9,879 bases of DNA from JABCPE02 sp963530895 (GTDB lineage Bacteria > Bacteroidota > Bacteroidia > Flavobacteriales > Weeksellaceae), in the NCBI GenBank assembly GCA_963530895.1, contig CAUSFO010000064.1:1-9879 (forward strand), in the 5' to 3' direction. The notes beneath the pieces were generated by a model that saw only the letters and a program-made list of their open reading frames with translations, had not been told where the DNA came from and did no database searches. This document shows positions 1-6,646 of this stretch, in pieces. The translations under genes and the position numbers were made by a program. Every line of letters starts with the position of its first letter. The stretch's first letter is position 1.

Positions 1-15
1 TTAAAAGAAAAAATA

Positions 16-23
16 TATTTTTG
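16..23 (+). promoter_or_regulatory. Bacteroidota-type -7 element for the carbonic anhydrase gene
   Basis: TATTTTTG matches the Bacteroidota sigma-ABfr -7 consensus TAnnTTTG exactly. It lies 29 bases before the ATG at 53, which implies a leader of about 20-25 bases. The matching -33 element would fall before the window start and cannot be seen. There is no strong Shine-Dalgarno sequence before the ATG, as is usual in this phylum. Confidence 0.55.
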
Positions 24-52
24 CCACCGAACAAATATTAAATATTTTATTT

Positions 53-871
53 ATGAAAAAATTAGTGTTAAAATCAGCTCTAGTATTAGGAGTAATTTTA
101 AGTGTGGCATCTTGTAAAAAAGAAGACAAAAAAGATGCACATGCTGACCACAAAAAAGAAAGAAAACATAAATCTGAGTATGAAAAAACAAGAGAGGTAG
201 ATGATATTGAAATCACAGAATACCATGTCTTGTCAGAAGAAGAACAAAAAAAACTAACTCCTGATATGGTACTTCAGCAACTGGCTGCTGGTAATGAGCG
301 TTTTAGAACAGGAGCAATCACAGCCAGAGACCACTCTACTGCTGTATTGCAAGCAGTGGACGGGCAATATCCAAAGGCTTTTGTGCTTAGCTGTATAGAT
401 AGTAGAGTTCCTGTAGAGGATGTTTTAGACCAAGGTATCGGTGACCTGTTCGTAGGAAGGGTAGCTGGTAACTTCGTAGATGTAGACCAATTAGGAAGTA
501 TGGAATATGCAGTAAAATCTGGTTCTAAAGTGATTATGGTACTAGGACACGAGAGCTGTGGTGCTGTAAAAAGTACAATCGATGATGTGAAATTAGGTAA
601 CATCACTGAAATGCTATCTAAAATAAAACCAGCTGTGGCTATGACAAATAAAACTTTCACAGGTGAAAAATCTACTAAAAACAAGCAATATGTGCATGAT
701 GTAGCTATAAACAATGTGAAAAACACAATCGAAGAAATCCGTAAGAGAAGTCCATACATTAAGGAAAAAGAGGACAAAGGAGAAATCAAAATCGTTGGTG
801 CTTACTACTCTCTTAAAGATGCTAAAATCGAGCGTATAAACTACAAAGTAGACGGATTAAGCGAAAACTAA
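53..871 (+). CDS. Lipoprotein beta-class carbonic anhydrase
   Basis: This 272-residue protein should catalyse reversible hydration of CO2 to bicarbonate outside the cytoplasm. Residues 1-21 form a lipoprotein signal peptide ending in the lipobox VASC, with Cys21 the predicted lipidated residue. Residues 22-60 are a charged Lys/Glu/Asp/His tether. The beta-carbonic anhydrase domain runs from about 70 to 265. It has the first zinc-site motif CIDSRVP (Cys114, with the Asp116/Arg118 dyad) and the second, HESCGA (His166, Cys169), so all three protein zinc ligands and the catalytic dyad are present. The ATG at 53 is chosen because it starts the signal peptide directly. Just after Cys21 comes KKEDKK, which fits the K-(D/E)2 type of lipoprotein export signal known from Capnocytophaga, so surface display is inferred. 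The gene stands alone and converges on the nuclease gene, with a hairpin after the stop codon. The family call is secure; the location is a prediction. Confidence 0.93.
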   Translation: MKKLVLKSALVLGVILSVASCKKEDKKDAHADHKKERKHKSEYEKTREVDDIEITEYHVLSEEEQKKLTPDMVLQQLAAGNERFRTGAITARDHSTAVLQAVDGQYPKAFVLSCIDSRVPVEDVLDQGIGDLFVGRVAGNFVDVDQLGSMEYAVKSGSKVIMVLGHESCGAVKSTIDDVKLGNITEMLSKIKPAVAMTNKTFTGEKSTKNKQYVHDVAINNVKNTIEEIRKRSPYIKEKEDKGEIKIVGAYYSLKDAKIERINYKVDGLSEN

Positions 872-890
872 TAATCTTTTTTATATACAA

Positions 891-1406
891 TCAAAAAGGA
901 GTACTTTTTTCAAGTGCTCTTTTTTGTTTTTTGATATCACGCCATGTCCACGGAGCTACAGGGTTTTTATCCTGCCAAAGTCCTCGTTTATTTTCCCTCG
1001 CTTTAGTTTCTATCTTGTCATATTCCTTATCAGAAGAATATTTCTTAAAATGCCATGCATATCCAGCTCTTACAATTTCTTTATTGATATTGGTCTCCCC
1101 AACGAATACTTCTGCGATGATTCTCTGATACCTGTCCTTCTTCTTTTGTCTAACGATTTTCACTTCTTTTCCGAAATATAAATCAGATGCAAATTTCTTC
1201 GCACTTTTCCCAAAAGGCTGTCCCTTTTCTGGTGCATCTATATGATTAAGCCGAACTTTAATCTCTTGATTTTCTTGATATAAAACCTTAAAGGTATCTC
1301 CATCCGAAATCCCTACGATTTTTGCATAAAACTCACTGGGCAAGTCTTGTGCTGATGCAGAACAGCAGCAAAAAACGGCTACGATTAAAAATATTATTCT
1401 TTTCAT
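891..1406 (-). CDS. Secreted thermonuclease (SNase-like nuclease)
   Basis: This 171-residue protein belongs to the staphylococcal nuclease family, calcium-dependent enzymes that cut DNA and RNA. A type I signal peptide covers residues 1-19 (hydrophobic core IIFLIVAVF, likely cleavage after ASA), so the enzyme is exported. The SNase domain spans about 26-157. Expected active-site residues are visible: Asp35 and Asp37 in SDGDTF (calcium site), Arg52 and Glu60 in the RLNHIDAPE motif, and Arg95 in DRYQR, matching Arg35, Glu43 and Arg87 of the staphylococcal enzyme. Typical later motifs GYAWHF and KRGLW also occur. Its length is normal for a small exported member. The gene lies 45 bases downstream of lrp on the same strand, with lrp's terminator hairpin between them and no full TAnnTTTG box near its start, so it may depend on read-through. 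Its role in nutrient scavenging or degradation of extracellular DNA is inference. Confidence 0.9.
   Translation of the reverse strand: MKRIIFLIVAVFCCCSASAQDLPSEFYAKIVGISDGDTFKVLYQENQEIKVRLNHIDAPEKGQPFGKSAKKFASDLYFGKEVKIVRQKKKDRYQRIIAEVFVGETNINKEIVRAGYAWHFKKYSSDKEYDKIETKARENKRGLWQDKNPVAPWTWRDIKKQKRALEKSTPF
893..925. terminator. Bidirectional hairpin terminator between carbonic anhydrase and nuclease genes
   Basis: The arms 893-904 and 914-925 pair over 12 positions, two of them G-U wobbles in the plus-strand RNA, around a 9-base loop. On the plus strand the second arm ends in a T run continued by GTTTTTTG, giving a typical terminator tail for the carbonic anhydrase gene. Read on the minus strand, the arm ends in CCTTTTTG and can also stop nuclease transcription. 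The hairpin sits almost wholly inside the last nuclease codons and its first base is part of that stop codon. Confidence 0.7.
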
Positions 1407-1419
1407 TTTTAAATAAAAA

Positions 1420-1440
1420 AGAGAAGTAAAAAACTTCTCT
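1420..1440 (-). terminator. Hairpin terminator after lrp, just before the nuclease start
   Basis: The arms 1420-1427 and 1433-1440 (AGAGAAGT/ACTTCTCT) form a perfect 8-bp stem with a 5-base loop. Read on the minus strand the stem is followed by TTTTTTATTT, a good U tract, so it acts as an intrinsic terminator for lrp. The T-rich side is present only in the minus-strand direction. Only 13 bases separate the hairpin from the nuclease ATG at 1406. Confidence 0.75.
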
Positions 1441-1451
1441 AAATTTTAAAT

Positions 1452-1925
1452 TTATATTTCTACTGCTTTTATCAATCTATTTTTATCACTGAAATATTCC
1501 TCGATAGAAATCATACTTTCCGTACGCATTACATCATCTATGTCATTGATTCCGTAGATTATTCTCTTGGCATCATCAGTGTCTTTCGCTCTGATTTTAC
1601 AGAAGATATTGTATTTCCCTGCGATAACACTTAATTCCGTCACATTTGGGATTTTTTCTAACTCTTTTAGGACATCCATTGTCTTATTTGATTTACTCAA
1701 GAAAATACCAACATATGTGATAAATCTGTAATCCAGTTTCGTGTAATCTATCACTAGAGAAGAACCACGGATAATTCCTACATCCTCCATTTTTTTCACT
1801 CTCACATGGATAGTTCCTGCGGAAACTCCCATTTTCTGGGCTATTTCTGTAAAAGGCATCCTCGTATTTTCTACTAAGTAATCTAAAATTTTCTTATCAA
1901 TTTCATCAAGTTGTGAATTATGCAT
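1452..1925 (-). CDS. Lrp/AsnC-family transcriptional regulator
   Basis: This 157-residue protein has the usual Lrp/AsnC length and two-domain layout. Residues 5-60 form the N-terminal winged helix-turn-helix DNA-binding domain, with the motif around 25-46 (FTEIAQKMGVSAGTIHVRV). Residues 68-143 form the RAM ligand-binding and oligomerisation domain, including VTELSVIAGKYNIFCKI. The position often occupied by Asp in the family's GxYD motif is Asn here (Asn106), which I recall as usual in flavobacterial members. Such proteins form dimers to octamers and sense amino acids or related small molecules, but the ligand and targets cannot be read from this sequence. The start at 1925 is preceded by AAAAAGGATAAG on the minus strand, a plausible weak ribosome binding site. 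A -7 element and several dyads lie in the 97-base upstream gap, consistent with self-regulation. Confidence 0.93.
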   Translation of the reverse strand: MHNSQLDEIDKKILDYLVENTRMPFTEIAQKMGVSAGTIHVRVKKMEDVGIIRGSSLVIDYTKLDYRFITYVGIFLSKSNKTMDVLKELEKIPNVTELSVIAGKYNIFCKIRAKDTDDAKRIIYGINDIDDVMRTESMISIEEYFSDKNRLIKAVEI

Positions 1926-1952
1926 ATCTTATCCTTTTTATCAATGTTTAAT

Positions 1953-1985
1953 ACAAGTTTTCAATCATTGGACAAAAATACTTGT
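1953..1985 (-). promoter_or_regulatory. lrp promoter with overlapping dyads (candidate operator)
   Basis: On the minus strand TATTTTTG (plus positions 1973-1980) matches TAnnTTTG and would start transcription about 40 bases before the lrp ATG. No convincing TTG lies at -33. The 9-base palindrome CAATcATTG (1962-1970) covers the predicted start point, and the inverted pair ACAAGT (1953-1958) / ACTTGT (1980-1985) flanks the -7 element. This layout would suit binding by an Lrp-type dimer or tetramer, as many lrp genes repress themselves. The operator role is inference; the -7 match is directly visible. Confidence 0.45.
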
Positions 1986-2022
1986 TTTTATTCAATTATA
2001 AAAGGATTTTTCAATAAAAATT

Positions 2023-5000
2023 TTAATTTGACTTCATAGTATCTTGTTTGATGCTGTCCTTCTTAGTTTCTTGAGTTTCTTTTTTAGACTTTTTCTTTGG
2101 TAAAAACCTATTAAATCCATATGAAAGCACTATACCTCCACCATATGTCTGGTTGGCTCCCGCAGAGCTTCCCAGAACCAATCCTACATTAGAAGGTTTA
2201 GAATATACCCTTCCTACGAGACTTCCATTGTTATTTTTAGACATATCATACTCTATGATTCCTTCTCCTGAAAGATAGTTGTTCTGCGTCCTTGTACTTC
2301 CTGATAAAGGAACTCCAGTTCCTGCTTTTATGGTAAGCCTTGGCGAAATGGTGTAGCTCACTTTTGCACTCGCTCTGTCGCTGGTATTTAGACTTTCTGA
2401 ACCTTTGATGTAGTCTAAATCAACTTGTAAATCACTACTAATCGAGTTAAACGCTGAGCTCAGCTGCTGGAAGAATACATTCACCCCAGAAGCTATCGCC
2501 GAAGAAGCATTTGTATTAGACACATTAAAGTTTCCTAACGCCAAAATAGATGCAAACTGCAAGACACGCTCTTCTTCCGTAGCCAATTTAGTATTCAGCA
2601 CCTCACGAACTTGACTGGACACCTCTGGAGCTTGGATTACAGGTCGTATATTTGGAGCTGTAAGTCTGTTGGTTATTTTTGTCTGCAGCTCTACATTCAC
2701 TGGCGGAAGAGACCCCATATTTAGATACTCTCCCATGTTAGAAACTATGGCATCATAGCTGGCTGTAATGTTCAGGTCTGGATTCATAACATCTCCACTC
2801 CAGTGCAGATTACTTCCCTTTTTTATATCAAATTTTTTCTCTAAAATCGCCTTTGAAATGTATGTCCCAGATTCTACAGAATACCCCCCAAACATACGCA
2901 TGTTACCGGTCTTATCCATACTGAATTTCATATTTCTGGTATTCCCCTGAACGCTGATATCCCCTACTTCATCTCCTACTAAAACATTGACCGTAGAGTT
3001 TTTGTCAGCCGAAATGTTCAAGTTGATATCCATAGCCAAACCTGTTCGTTTTTTCTCTGCTACCACTACATTTCCTTCCTTGTTTTCTTTCAAAAATCTT
3101 AGCATTTTAAATTCATCTCCCGAACTTGCCGAAGCACTATTAAGAGTGAAAATACTATTTTTCAATACATCAGCCGTAGCATCTATTTTCAAAGTTTGAT
3201 TTTCAAAGCCCACAAAGATATCTCCTTTAGCAAAAATCATTCCCCAGAAAGTATCAAAATCTTTCTGCTCTGTATTTAGAAGCATAAGATCATCCGCACG
3301 AATAAGGAGGTCGGCACCAATATTAGACAAATCCGACAAACTCAAACGCCCAATGGAAATCATCCCTTTCGAGTTGGTTCTATGGTCTTTAACGCCAACA
3401 AGGTTAAAGAGCAAGTTCCCATTAGAAACCGTAACAACTGTATCATCAAAGGTATAATCCACCCCTGAAAATTTCAACTTCAGAGCAAAGCCTTTCATGG
3501 CGATATCTCCGCCATAGTTTAGGTCTTTGGGCGTTCCATCTATCTTTAGTTCTCCCGTAGCTTTTCCTTTAAAATTAGAAAAAATATCCTTCACAAACGC
3601 CTGAACAAAGCCTAAATCAAAATCATCCAATTTAGCTACAAGGTCTAGTTTAGGCGATTTCATGTTGTTATCTATCGTTCCTTCCAGAGCTAATTTATCA
3701 TTCCCAAACCATTCGCCAGATTCTATATTGGCTTTTACATTATAAACATTCTCATACTCGCTTGCCTCAGCATTGATGATTAGATTTCCTAAATAGTTGT
3801 CACTTAGACTAATATTCTCTATTTTAAGGTCTATCAACGGAGCTAAAGCTCTCTGGTTCATTTTCACTTTCAAACTACCATTGGCTACCCCTTTCAAATC
3901 TATTTTACTGTCTTGATGGACTACTGCAAGGATTTTAGAGATGTCCATATTTTTAACATCCCCTGATAGGTCAAAATCCTTTCCGTTTTTAAAAATTCCA
4001 TTGACAAGAATTTCGCTGTCATCAGAATATAATCTCAGATTTTTGATTTGAAAATCTTTAGTTTTTTTCCTATAAACTATGGAATGGTCAAGCTCTGGAG
4101 AGGTATCCACCATCCAGATGAAATTACTCAGCTTAAGCTCTGTAGGCGAAAATTTCACTACATAATCCCCATTAGCACTCATAGACTGCTCTATATCAGC
4201 TGCATAAGGAGTCCATTGGTTCTTTTTTTCTTTTTCCAATGTCCCTACTTTTAGACTTGCTAAGATGTTTAGTTTTTGATTATCTTTATTCTGAGCCTTT
4301 ATGTTGATATCCTTTAATACACTTCCTTGGTATTCAGTCCTTTCCACATTGGCTGACCAATAGTCATCAGGGTTAGATGTATCTATTCTAAGGGCTATAT
4401 TTCGTGCCATGATACTGTCTCTTTCTACTCCTTCACGAACTTCATAGTCTGGATTTACTTTTGCTAAAAGCCTTTCCGCTTCAGAGATTTCCACCTCTTT
4501 TTCCATAATATATTTAAAGGAAGGAGCATCCAGATTCAGTTTTAGATGGTCAGTATTTCCATCAAAACTTCCTGTAATTTTTGCTCCATCTGCAATAGAA
4601 ATATTAGGCTCAAAATAGTCTATCAATTTTTGATGAACATCGATATCCATCGTAAAACTTTGACCTTTGTAGTATTTTTTTACTTTATTTCCTGCCAAAA
4701 GTCTATTTGCTCCCTCTTGGAACATTCCTCCGATATCTTCTAGGTTAAATTTCCCCGAAATTTTACCCTTCACAGCATCTGGCATATCCACCTCTATCAC
4801 TCTATTTCCGCCTTCCATAGCCACTTTCACGGCTCCATTCGGGATAGAAACGGGCTTATTTCCACCCAAAACTACATTATTTATCGTTGCATCAAGGTCT
4901 AAATCGTTAATATTAGTCATCGAAACTTTCCCCTTCACATCTCCTCTAAATGTATTCGTTCCCGAACCCGAAGCCCCAAAATAAGCCAAATTCAGATGGT

Positions 5001-6645
5001 CTATCTTCGCATCTACATCAGCAGAAAGTCTCGGTTTGCTGAAATCTATTTTACCATCTACCACGCCTCTAGCCTGCGTGTCATTGATGCTGATTATCCC
5101 TTTAAACTGCTTTTGCGCAAGCTCCCCATCTAGAGAAATATTGTTCAATGTTTTTCCCATGAGTTCTATTTTTGAAATCTGGGATTTTGTATTTAGAGAT
5201 AAAGTATTGATATCAAAGCCTTTACCCTGAACATTGAATTTTCCAGAAACCAGCCCGACCTGCTTATTTTTCGTTAAAATCGTTGTATTTAGGTCTTTCA
5301 AAGTCAGATTTCCGCTATATTCGGGCATTTTAGAAGAGTAATTTCTAAGGACAAAATTATCAATCTGCGCCTGCCCTATTCCTGTAATCAAATTCCCTTT
5401 TGCAGCCACTCGGTCTTTATTGAGATCTGCAAATCCATTATATTTTATACGCCCAAAATCATCAGCCGCGCCTCCCATTTTTTTCGCAATGAAAGACGGC
5501 AAAGATTCTTTCAGCCCTTTATAAGTGAAGGCAGCAGAAATTTGATTACTTTTAATATTGAAATTCCCCTCCATCAGTTTAGCCAACCTAATTTCTGAAG
5601 TCTGGATTTCATTATCTTTTACTTTTATCAAAAAGTTTTTAAGGACAAAATCATTCAGCGTTCCGTCCATCTTCCCGAAAAGCTGGTATTTCTGGTAATT
5701 ATCCCAGTTTTTCACGAAATAGCTGATGTCATATCCATGGAGATAACTGCCTCTTTTGAGGTTCATATCCCACACCACTTTATTATTAAAATCTTTCCAA
5801 CCTGTCTTTTTATCAAGGTTAAAAACCAAATCACCCTGTAAGAGTGAATGGTCGGTATGAAAAATCAAATCTTTCAGTTCCAGTTTTTCATTTGTCACTG
5901 TAACATCTCCTGAAAGCGCTTCCAGCCTATGTTTTTTGCCCCATCTTTCGGTAACAAAAGAAAATTTATTGAGTTTCAAAGTGACATTTGGGCCATTTGT
6001 TTTTAAATCAGAAACATAGGCATTAAATTTCTCTGCTTTCAACCAGTTTCCGTCTTCTCCTAAATTTTTATTGACAATAGAAACTTTTCCATTAATAATT
6101 TCTATTCTGGTCGTAAATTTAGCTGGTGGTTTAGTAGGGTCTTTCGGAGTGTCAAATTTTTCAATATACTTGGTAAAATTATCCTGCTCCTCGCCTTTAT
6201 AGGTAATTACTTTTAAATCAGGTTCTTCCAGACTTATTTTTTGGAATTTTAAATCTCTGGAATTAAAAGCTATAGCAAACCAGTCCGAATGTGCGGTAAG
6301 TTTTTTAGCCTTCAAAAATTCAAAATCATGATGGTCTTTTGCAGAAACGCCATTGATAATCACATCACCTAAAAAGTTAATCTCTACATTTTCAGCACTG
6401 AATGTGGTTTTAAATTCCTTATTTAGAAAACCTATAGCTTCCTTTGCGAGTTTATCCTTTACCGAAGGAATATTGATAGCTATCAGCAGTGAAACAACCA
6501 AAAATATAAAACTAAAAAAGCAGAACAAAAACAGCTTTGCCCACCATGAAAGTTTTTTCACTTTTTCCTTTACATTTTTTACCGAGGATTTGTTGTTTTC
6601 TTCTCCGATTTCGTTGTTATCTATATTTTTATCTATATTTGCCAT
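2023..6645 (-). CDS. tamB: Translocation and assembly module protein TamB (DUF490 family)
   Basis: This 1540-residue protein is an inner-membrane-anchored TamB/AsmA-like protein. The family bridges the periplasm with a long beta-rich groove and works with a BamA-type outer-membrane partner (TamA, or TamL in Bacteroidota) in outer-membrane protein insertion or lipid transport. Residues 1-35 are a charged cytoplasmic tail, about 36-58 a single transmembrane helix (KLFLFCFFSFIFLVVSLLIA), and the rest is long repetitive beta-strand sequence. The TamB C-terminal domain (PF04357 type) covers roughly 1130-1514, with the segment FASILALGNF near 1364-1374 and a strand ending YGFNRF at 1514. A 26-residue tail with nine lysines follows. 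The start at 6645 (MANIDKN) gives the clean tail-plus-helix layout; an in-frame ATG at 6693 would add 16 residues and overlap tsaD. The gene starts one base from tsaD. Length is typical for Bacteroidota TamB. Only a weak A/T stem follows the stop, so read-through into lrp is possible. Confidence 0.93.
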   Translation of the reverse strand: MANIDKNIDNNEIGEENNKSSVKNVKEKVKKLSWWAKLFLFCFFSFIFLVVSLLIAINIPSVKDKLAKEAIGFLNKEFKTTFSAENVEINFLGDVIINGVSAKDHHDFEFLKAKKLTAHSDWFAIAFNSRDLKFQKISLEEPDLKVITYKGEEQDNFTKYIEKFDTPKDPTKPPAKFTTRIEIINGKVSIVNKNLGEDGNWLKAEKFNAYVSDLKTNGPNVTLKLNKFSFVTERWGKKHRLEALSGDVTVTNEKLELKDLIFHTDHSLLQGDLVFNLDKKTGWKDFNNKVVWDMNLKRGSYLHGYDISYFVKNWDNYQKYQLFGKMDGTLNDFVLKNFLIKVKDNEIQTSEIRLAKLMEGNFNIKSNQISAAFTYKGLKESLPSFIAKKMGGAADDFGRIKYNGFADLNKDRVAAKGNLITGIGQAQIDNFVLRNYSSKMPEYSGNLTLKDLNTTILTKNKQVGLVSGKFNVQGKGFDINTLSLNTKSQISKIELMGKTLNNISLDGELAQKQFKGIISINDTQARGVVDGKIDFSKPRLSADVDAKIDHLNLAYFGASGSGTNTFRGDVKGKVSMTNINDLDLDATINNVVLGGNKPVSIPNGAVKVAMEGGNRVIEVDMPDAVKGKISGKFNLEDIGGMFQEGANRLLAGNKVKKYYKGQSFTMDIDVHQKLIDYFEPNISIADGAKITGSFDGNTDHLKLNLDAPSFKYIMEKEVEISEAERLLAKVNPDYEVREGVERDSIMARNIALRIDTSNPDDYWSANVERTEYQGSVLKDINIKAQNKDNQKLNILASLKVGTLEKEKKNQWTPYAADIEQSMSANGDYVVKFSPTELKLSNFIWMVDTSPELDHSIVYRKKTKDFQIKNLRLYSDDSEILVNGIFKNGKDFDLSGDVKNMDISKILAVVHQDSKIDLKGVANGSLKVKMNQRALAPLIDLKIENISLSDNYLGNLIINAEASEYENVYNVKANIESGEWFGNDKLALEGTIDNNMKSPKLDLVAKLDDFDLGFVQAFVKDIFSNFKGKATGELKIDGTPKDLNYGGDIAMKGFALKLKFSGVDYTFDDTVVTVSNGNLLFNLVGVKDHRTNSKGMISIGRLSLSDLSNIGADLLIRADDLMLLNTEQKDFDTFWGMIFAKGDIFVGFENQTLKIDATADVLKNSIFTLNSASASSGDEFKMLRFLKENKEGNVVVAEKKRTGLAMDINLNISADKNSTVNVLVGDEVGDISVQGNTRNMKFSMDKTGNMRMFGGYSVESGTYISKAILEKKFDIKKGSNLHWSGDVMNPDLNITASYDAIVSNMGEYLNMGSLPPVNVELQTKITNRLTAPNIRPVIQAPEVSSQVREVLNTKLATEEERVLQFASILALGNFNVSNTNASSAIASGVNVFFQQLSSAFNSISSDLQVDLDYIKGSESLNTSDRASAKVSYTISPRLTIKAGTGVPLSGSTRTQNNYLSGEGIIEYDMSKNNNGSLVGRVYSKPSNVGLVLGSSAGANQTYGGGIVLSYGFNRFLPKKKSKKETQETKKDSIKQDTMKSN
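6614..6641 (+). promoter_or_regulatory. Candidate tsaD promoter inside tamB codons
   Basis: TATATTTG at 6634-6641 matches TAnnTTTG exactly, and TTG at 6614-6616 sits 17 bases upstream, within the spacing range reported for Flavobacterium promoters. The box ends only five bases before the tsaD ATG at 6647, so transcription would begin at or next to the start codon and give a leaderless or almost leaderless mRNA. The element lies within tamB codons 2-11. Confidence 0.5.
6619..6640. repeat. Short direct repeat inside the tamB start region
   Basis: ATCTATATTT occurs at 6619-6628 and again at 6631-6640, a 12-base period. On the minus strand it encodes the repeated NID of NIDKNID in the TamB N-terminal tail. 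The second copy, with the following G, forms the TATATTTG -7 element proposed for tsaD, so the repeat may be a relic of local duplication within a promoter. Confidence 0.5.
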
Positions 6646-6646
6646 T

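Noticed and set aside
274..789. 171-codon minus-strand frame inside the carbonic anhydrase gene
   Set aside because: It is antisense to a gene with complete catalytic motifs, and its own translation has no domain or signal peptide features.
1350..1406. Nuclease as a lipoprotein, because of three consecutive cysteines in its signal peptide
   Set aside because: The residues before the cysteines (AVF) do not fit a lipobox, while ASA followed by Gln is a good type I signal peptidase site.
1990..2022. Terminator after tamB
   Set aside because: Only a short A/T-only stem (TTTTT/AAAAA around ATTG) can be drawn; it is too weak to call.
6353..6646. In-frame open extension of tsaD by 98 codons upstream
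   Set aside because: It is antisense to the TamB N-terminus, does not resemble any TsaD sequence, and the family's conserved start begins at the ATG at 6647.
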